Source: M3007 sp964630705 (GTDB lineage: Bacteria > Bacteroidota > Bacteroidia > Chitinophagales > Saprospiraceae). Taken from it: 6,664 nt of DNA. The stretch is from positions 1 through 6,664 of the forward strand of contig CAZVZH010000241.1 in the NCBI GenBank assembly GCA_964630705.1, in the 5' to 3' direction. A program made the translations under genes and the position numbers. Below the pieces are notes generated by a model. The model was given only the letters and a program-made list of their open reading frames with translations, ran no database searches and was not told the DNA's origin. How positions within the stretch are numbered: position 1 is the stretch's first letter; every line of letters starts with the position of its first letter. Positions 1 to 3,728 of the stretch are shown here, piece by piece.

Positions 1-105
1 GCATGTTGGGAAATTTCGAAACCTTCCTCCGGATGCGTATCAAGCACTTTTTATGTCGCTGAAAAGGGCTAAAGTCCAGCTAAGGCGGGGCACGCTATTT
101 TGCCT
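1..105. other. Short region downstream of the ABC ATPase; no gene assigned
   Basis: These 105 bases follow the stop of the ABC ATPase gene in the direction of transcription. On the minus strand an ATG at positions 4-2 could be the first codon of the next gene, which for this ATPase family would often be an FtsX-type permease. Only one codon is visible, so this cannot be tested. A GGAGG (minus strand, 30-26) lies 21 bases before that ATG, too far to be a normal ribosome-binding site. On the plus strand two frames stay open from the window edge to stops at 70-72 and 107-109, so the tail of a convergent gene cannot be excluded, but neither short peptide is recognisable. Confidence 0.4.
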
Positions 106-771
106 TTAGTCCGCTTCCGCCCGTCCGCCTTTCAGCCGCAAAATACGGCCGGTGCGGCGGGCCAGGTCAAGGTCGTGGGTAACAAGCACCAGGGTAGTGC
201 CGGCGGTGCGGTTGAGGTCGAAGATGAGGTCGACGATGCCGGCGGCGTTTTCTGCGTCGAGGTTGCCGGTAGGTTCGTCGGCGAAGAGAATTTTCGGCTG
301 GTTGGCAAAAGCGCGGGCGATGCATACCCGCTGCTGTTCGCCCCCCGAAAGTTGCGCCGGGTAATGGTCGAGCCGGTTGCCCAGGCCTACCTTTTCCAAC
401 CAGCTGCGGGCTTGTTGCTCCGCATTGGAGTCGCCGCGCAATTCGAGCGGCACCATCACATTTTCCAGGGCGGTAAGGGTAGGGATGAGCTGAAAATTTT
501 GAAAAACAAAACCTACGTAACGGTTGCGTATTTCGGCGCGCTCGTCTTCCGAAAGTTCGTCGAGCGCGATGTCGTTGAGCACTACGGAACCGCTGCTGGC
601 CCGGTCGAGCCCGGCGCACAAGCCCAGGAGGGTCGTTTTCCCGCTGCCCGAAGGACCGACGATGGCGAAGGTGTCGCCCTGGGCCAGGTCGAAACTGACA
701 TCTTCGAGTACCGTGAGTTGGGCGCCGTTGGCAGTTGAGTAGGTTTTGGTCAGGTGTTGGGCAGAGAGCAT
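106..771 (-). CDS. ABC transporter ATP-binding protein, YbbA/LolD (MacB-like) family
   Basis: This is a complete 221-residue cytoplasmic ATPase subunit that would hydrolyse ATP to drive a membrane permease. All the motifs are present: Walker A GPSGSGKTT (39-47), Q-loop glutamine 91 in FVFQNFQL, signature LSGGEQQR (141-148), Walker B ILFADEP with catalytic Glu166, D-loop GNLD (169-172) and switch His199. The length is typical of stand-alone NBDs of the LolD/MacB/FtsE group. The stretches IPTLTALENV, RLDHYPAQLSGGEQQRV and ADEPTGNLD resemble remembered E. coli YbbA more than LolD. YbbA works with the large FtsX-like permease YbbP; LolCDE moves lipoproteins. No permease is visible, so the substrate is unknown. 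The ATG at 771-769 fits the family N-terminus, and 140 bases separate it from the upstream gene, so it may have its own promoter. The family call is secure; YbbA orthology is inference. Confidence 0.95.
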   Translation of the reverse strand: MLSAQHLTKTYSTANGAQLTVLEDVSFDLAQGDTFAIVGPSGSGKTTLLGLCAGLDRASSGSVVLNDIALDELSEDERAEIRNRYVGFVFQNFQLIPTLTALENVMVPLELRGDSNAEQQARSWLEKVGLGNRLDHYPAQLSGGEQQRVCIARAFANQPKILFADEPTGNLDAENAAGIVDLIFDLNRTAGTTLVLVTHDLDLARRTGRILRLKGGRAEAD

Positions 772-830
772 ACGGGTATGTGATTTGAAATTTTTATAGA
801 TGGGCCTTTCGAAAGTCTCCCGTTAAACAC
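772..830 (-). promoter_or_regulatory. AT-rich leader, possible promoter of the ABC ATPase gene
   Basis: The minus-strand leader before the ABC ATG is AT-rich. It contains a TATAAA at 798-793 followed by AATTTC, and a perfect 10-base palindrome CTTTCGAAAG at 806-815. A TTTAAC lies 23 bases upstream of the TATAAA, at 827-822. None of this matches the Bacteroidota TTTG/TAnnTTTG pair well. The call rests on position and composition only. No purine-rich Shine-Dalgarno sequence is present, as is usual in this phylum. Confidence 0.25.
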
Positions 831-867
831 ATCGACAGCTAAATTGTGCGCGGGCAATCGCTGAAAG

Positions 868-902
868 CCCCGCTCCGGGGGTTGAACCCGACCAAGGGTC
901 GG
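868..902 (-). terminator. Tandem GC hairpins after the SRPBCC gene, possible terminator
   Basis: Two perfect short hairpins lie just after the SRPBCC stop (912). The first, at 902-888, has 6-bp arms CCGACC/GGTCGG and a 3-base loop. The second, at 880-868, has 5-bp arms CCCCG/CGGGG and a 3-base loop, followed in the transcript by only a short CTTT. A third, overlapping palindrome GGGTTGAACCC (879-889) could form instead of either. The position suggests transcript termination or 3'-end protection. The weak U-run and short stems make true intrinsic termination uncertain. Confidence 0.4.
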
Positions 903-911
903 ATAAACGGA

Positions 912-1364
912 TCAATCCAAGGCTTCAAGGTAGGCCTTCAGCCGGGGCAAAACCGCGGGCCAGGCCGCCTCTACCGAGCGAAAATACCACTCCCAGTGCG
1001 CATCGCCTGCGGGGTATTCGCCCTGGCTGACTTGCAAGCGGGTGCCCGTTTCGGTCGGATTGGTTGCGATGCGCAGGGTAAGCGGCCCGAGGATGGGCCG
1101 TTCGGGGTTGAAGTACAGGTAATCGCCGACGTCGAGCAAGCGGCCGGGCTGAAACCGGCGAATGATTCCGGTGCTGATGTAACGAATACCGGTCGGGCCG
1201 ATCTCCCAAGCCAGGGCGTAAATACCCCCAGCACGCGGCTCCACCAGCGCGCGTTCCACGCCCCACCAGCCTTGCAGTAAAGTGGGGTCTAAAAACGCCT
1301 TTTGCACCCGGGCGGGCGGGAGAGCGAGACTAATTTCAGCCGTAACGGTGCGGGCAGTATCCAT
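912..1364 (-). CDS. SRPBCC / AHSA1-family (Aha1 C-terminal-like) protein
   Basis: This 150-residue cytoplasmic protein has the START/Bet v1-like fold expected of the AHSA1 (Hsp90 ATPase activator homologue 1-like) family. Family hallmarks are visible: an N-terminal strand and helix ending DPTLLQGWWG (about residues 26-35), EPRAGGIYALAWE after it (42-54), a middle LDVGDYLYF strand, and a C-terminal helix from about residue 130 that ends LPRLKAYLEALD. The length is normal for single-domain members, which commonly have a hydrophobic ligand pocket; no ligand or reaction can be read from the sequence. I chose ATG at 1364-1362. A GTG six bases earlier (1370-1368) would add two residues and leave only 3 bases after the upstream isomerase stop. 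With ATG the gap is 9 bases, so the two genes almost certainly share a transcript and may be translationally coupled. The functional link to the isomerase is unknown. Confidence 0.88.
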   Translation of the reverse strand: MDTARTVTAEISLALPPARVQKAFLDPTLLQGWWGVERALVEPRAGGIYALAWEIGPTGIRYISTGIIRRFQPGRLLDVGDYLYFNPERPILGPLTLRIATNPTETGTRLQVSQGEYPAGDAHWEWYFRSVEAAWPAVLPRLKAYLEALD

Positions 1365-1373
1365 GGGCACGTT

Positions 1374-3404
1374 TTATTGAACCAGCACTTTTTGAATCAC
1401 ATCGCCTACTTGCAGCTGGCTGACCACATCCATGCCTTGGGTGACTTTCCCGAAAATCGTGTAGCGGCCATCGAGGTGCGGCGTAGGCGAGTGGGTGATA
1501 AAAAATTGCGTGCCTTCGGTGTCGGCGCCGGCGGAGGCCATGCCGAGGTAGCCTTCGTCGTCGTACCAGGCCAGGCCGATTTCGGTCCGGATGGAGTAGT
1601 CGAGCGCGCCATAGCCGTTGCCCAAGGGGCAGCCGCCCTGCACGACGAAATTGGGCACTACCCGGTGAAATTTTTTTCCGTTGAAAAATCCGCCTTTGGC
1701 GAGGTTTAAAAAATTGGCAACCGAGCCGGGCGCCCAAACGGGGTACAGTTGCAGGCTGATATTTCCTTTCGAAGTGTACACTACCGCCCGTGTGCTGGGG
1801 TTGAGTTGGCCCAATGCGCTCCACTCGATCGGGTGGTTGTACTTCAGCCGGGGCGCTGCCGGTGCGGGCTGTTGGCTCAGGCAGGCAATTGATTTTTCCA
1901 GGGCAAGATAAGCCTCGTAATCGCGGGGGAGTTGCAGCTTGCCCAACACTTGCTGAAAACCGGCAAGGTCGGCGCTGTCGGCCAGGGTGTGGTAAGCCAT
2001 CGCCTCGGCGCAAAAAGCGCCGCCGGTGGCCGCAATCAGGTCGGCTTGGCCGCTGTTGACAATTTCACGAAGGTTGTAGTACAGTTCGCGGCGCACATTC
2101 CGGCCGTTTTCGCCAAACATCTGGTAAAAATCCGGGCGTTCGCAAATACCTGCGAGCGCCTCCACGGCCGCGGTTTTTACCACCCGGCTGCTGTCGGCCA
2201 GGCCTTTGTCGTGAATCCAGCGAAACTGCCAGGCGAATTCCGACAAGGCTTGCAGGCAGGCGGCGCGCTCGTAGGGGTTGGGAGATTTCAGAAAAAAATC
2301 GCGCAGGCGGTAGTTAAGGTATTCTTTTTTCTCCGGAAAAGTGCGGCCCGACATCCATTTGTACGAGGCCCGGTACAAGGCGATGCGGGAGGGCCAGGGC
2401 AAGTTGGGGTTGTCGCGGGCAATGCGCCAGTAGTAGTCGCCGTCTTGTTGCTGGCCGTTGGCCACGAAAAACTCGGCGGCGGTGCGCGAAACGTGCTGGT
2501 TGGCGTCGAGCACAAAAGGCGACACGAGCGCGCGGACCGTGTCGTATTCGAATTTGGCCAAGGCCTGGATCAGGTCGCATTTGACCCGCCAATCCTGCTC
2601 GGTTTTTATAACTTTTGAAAGAATGGCGAAAGCGGGTTCGGTTTGTGATTTGCCCAAAGCGCGGGCCAGGGCCATGCGAATTTTCGGGTCGGTGGAGCGC
2701 ACAAAAGCGGAGGCCAGCTGAACGGCTTGCAGGCTGTCTGGGGCAATATCTTTCGTGCGGGCAAGGTAGTGCGCTGCCATTTGCCGGGCCGATTGCGGGA
2801 TGCGCTCATTGGTCACATAACCGATCATACGCGCCGTAGCGGCCGGGTCGACGATGTTGCGCAGGCCGTAGCGGTAAATTGCCCGGCACTGCCCCTCCAG
2901 CAGCAGGGTATCGGAGGGGTAATAGCTGGCCACGGCGGCGATGTTGCGCAGGTTGTCTTTCCCGCCGCATTTCCCAACGGCTTCGAGCACGATAGCGTTA
3001 AAACGCTGGTGCTGGGAGAGCGAATCGTCCTGCTGAAAAGCATTGGCCAGCGGCTGCTCGGCACGGGGCGAGCCGATCTGGCCCAGGGCAAAAGCCGCGG
3101 CCATGCGCACCTCTTCGAGGGGGTCTTGCAGCAGCGTGACCAGCGGCTCGATAGCGTTGGAATCGCGGACAGAGGCGAAAGCCAGGGCAGCCAAATAGCG
3201 CAGCGTAGCGTTTTCGCTGCTCAGGTAGGCCACCAGGCTATCGGTTTGGCCTTCGTCGCGCAGGTTGTACACGCGTTGCACCGGTTTACTGGTCAGGTCG
3301 AGGTTGAGCTGCTGGCGCTCGGAATTGTTTTGATCAGGCGGAACACAGGCAACGAGTCCGGTCAGCAGAACCAGGCCCAAAAACGGAAGAACATATCGGC
3401 GCAT
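1374..3404 (-). CDS. HEAT-repeat lipoprotein with C-terminal cyclophilin-type peptidyl-prolyl cis-trans isomerase
   Basis: This 676-residue envelope protein starts with a short lipoprotein signal peptide: Arg2-Arg3, a hydrophobic core, and a lipobox Leu17-Val-Ala-Cys20. Cys20 would be lipid-anchored, placing the rest in the periplasm or on an outer-membrane face. Residues 65-114 contain two clear HEAT repeats (RYLAALAFASV and EVRMAAAFALGQIG helices). Further alpha-solenoid helices run to about 510, including DPKIRMALARALG and RVVKTAAVEALAGI. Residues 539-674 form a cyclophilin domain with FHRVVPNFVVQGG (Arg581, Phe586 and Gln589 match human CypA Arg55, Phe60 and Gln63) and GTQFFI near residues 631-636. 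The LDG motif is preceded by His and followed by Arg-Tyr, where CypA has Trp121 and Lys-His126, so activity and cyclosporin binding may differ. The HEAT solenoid probably binds protein partners (inference). An upstream in-frame TTG (3422) overlaps the candidate promoter and would place six residues before the signal peptide; ATG 3404 fits better. The SRPBCC gene follows after 9 bases. Confidence 0.92.
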   Translation of the reverse strand: MRRYVLPFLGLVLLTGLVACVPPDQNNSERQQLNLDLTSKPVQRVYNLRDEGQTDSLVAYLSSENATLRYLAALAFASVRDSNAIEPLVTLLQDPLEEVRMAAAFALGQIGSPRAEQPLANAFQQDDSLSQHQRFNAIVLEAVGKCGGKDNLRNIAAVASYYPSDTLLLEGQCRAIYRYGLRNIVDPAATARMIGYVTNERIPQSARQMAAHYLARTKDIAPDSLQAVQLASAFVRSTDPKIRMALARALGKSQTEPAFAILSKVIKTEQDWRVKCDLIQALAKFEYDTVRALVSPFVLDANQHVSRTAAEFFVANGQQQDGDYYWRIARDNPNLPWPSRIALYRASYKWMSGRTFPEKKEYLNYRLRDFFLKSPNPYERAACLQALSEFAWQFRWIHDKGLADSSRVVKTAAVEALAGICERPDFYQMFGENGRNVRRELYYNLREIVNSGQADLIAATGGAFCAEAMAYHTLADSADLAGFQQVLGKLQLPRDYEAYLALEKSIACLSQQPAPAAPRLKYNHPIEWSALGQLNPSTRAVVYTSKGNISLQLYPVWAPGSVANFLNLAKGGFFNGKKFHRVVPNFVVQGGCPLGNGYGALDYSIRTEIGLAWYDDEGYLGMASAGADTEGTQFFITHSPTPHLDGRYTIFGKVTQGMDVVSQLQVGDVIQKVLVQ

Positions 3405-3419
3405 AAAGGCAATTTTGGG

Positions 3420-3427
3420 CAAAAGTA
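3420..3427 (-). promoter_or_regulatory. Candidate Bacteroidota -7 promoter element of the HEAT-cyclophilin gene
   Basis: The minus strand reads TACTTTTG, a full match to the TAnnTTTG -7 consensus used by the primary sigma factor of Bacteroidota. It lies 15 bases before the ATG at 3404, in the 78-base gap after the upstream stop, and would give a leader of only about 10 bases. No good TTTG -33 element is seen 19-21 bases upstream, so the match could be chance. It also supports ATG 3404 over the TTG at 3422. Confidence 0.4.
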
Positions 3428-3482
3428 AGAAGGTCTGACGACAGTGCCTTGGGGTGCGCCCATCTCTTTACGGTTGCAAACC

Positions 3483-3728
3483 TCATCGTTTTATTATCTT
3501 GCTAAAGCCCACCCGCGCGCCATTTATCAGCCGCAAGCCATACATCCCTGCCGACAACTGGCTCAGGTCGACAGCGGTTATGGCCCCGCCCTGCGCCACG
3601 GATTCCAGCAGGAGCCTTCCGGTTGCATCTGTCAATTGCAGAATAAATTGTTCAGACCAATTGGCCTGTACCTTTACGTAAAGCCAGTCGGACACCGGGT
3701 TGGGCGCTATATGCACCTGAAGCAGCAT
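3483..3728 (-). other. T9SS type A C-terminal sorting domain coding segment
   Basis: The last roughly 80 residues show the Bacteroidota sorting-domain pattern. It opens with APNPVSDWLYVKV, has a middle strand FILQLTDATGRLLL, then VDLSQLSAGMYGLRL, and closes with a basic tail ending KIIKR. In this family the domain directs export by the PorV/PorU/SprA machinery and is usually cleaved off afterwards. Confidence 0.9.

Noticed and set aside
81..108. Possible hairpin AAGGC/GCCTT at the end of the ABC gene
   Set aside because: It has only five pairs with a 15-base loop and overlaps the stop codon, so it is too weak to call a terminator.
100..738. 212-codon open frame on the plus strand over the ABC ATPase
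   Set aside because: It lies antisense to a gene with every ABC motif. The translation shows no recognisable domain, and long antisense frames are expected in GC-rich coding DNA.
806..815. Palindrome CTTTCGAAAG as an operator site
   Set aside because: A single 10-base palindrome with no second copy and no nearby regulator gene is not enough to call an operator.
1932..2618. 228-codon plus-strand open frame opposite the HEAT-cyclophilin gene
   Set aside because: It is an antisense shadow of a well-supported coding region. Its product is low-complexity Val/Gly/Ala-rich and resembles no family.
2727..3428. 233-codon plus-strand open frame opposite the start of the isomerase gene
   Set aside because: It runs antisense through the signal peptide and HEAT repeats of a clear lipoprotein and has no domain signal of its own.
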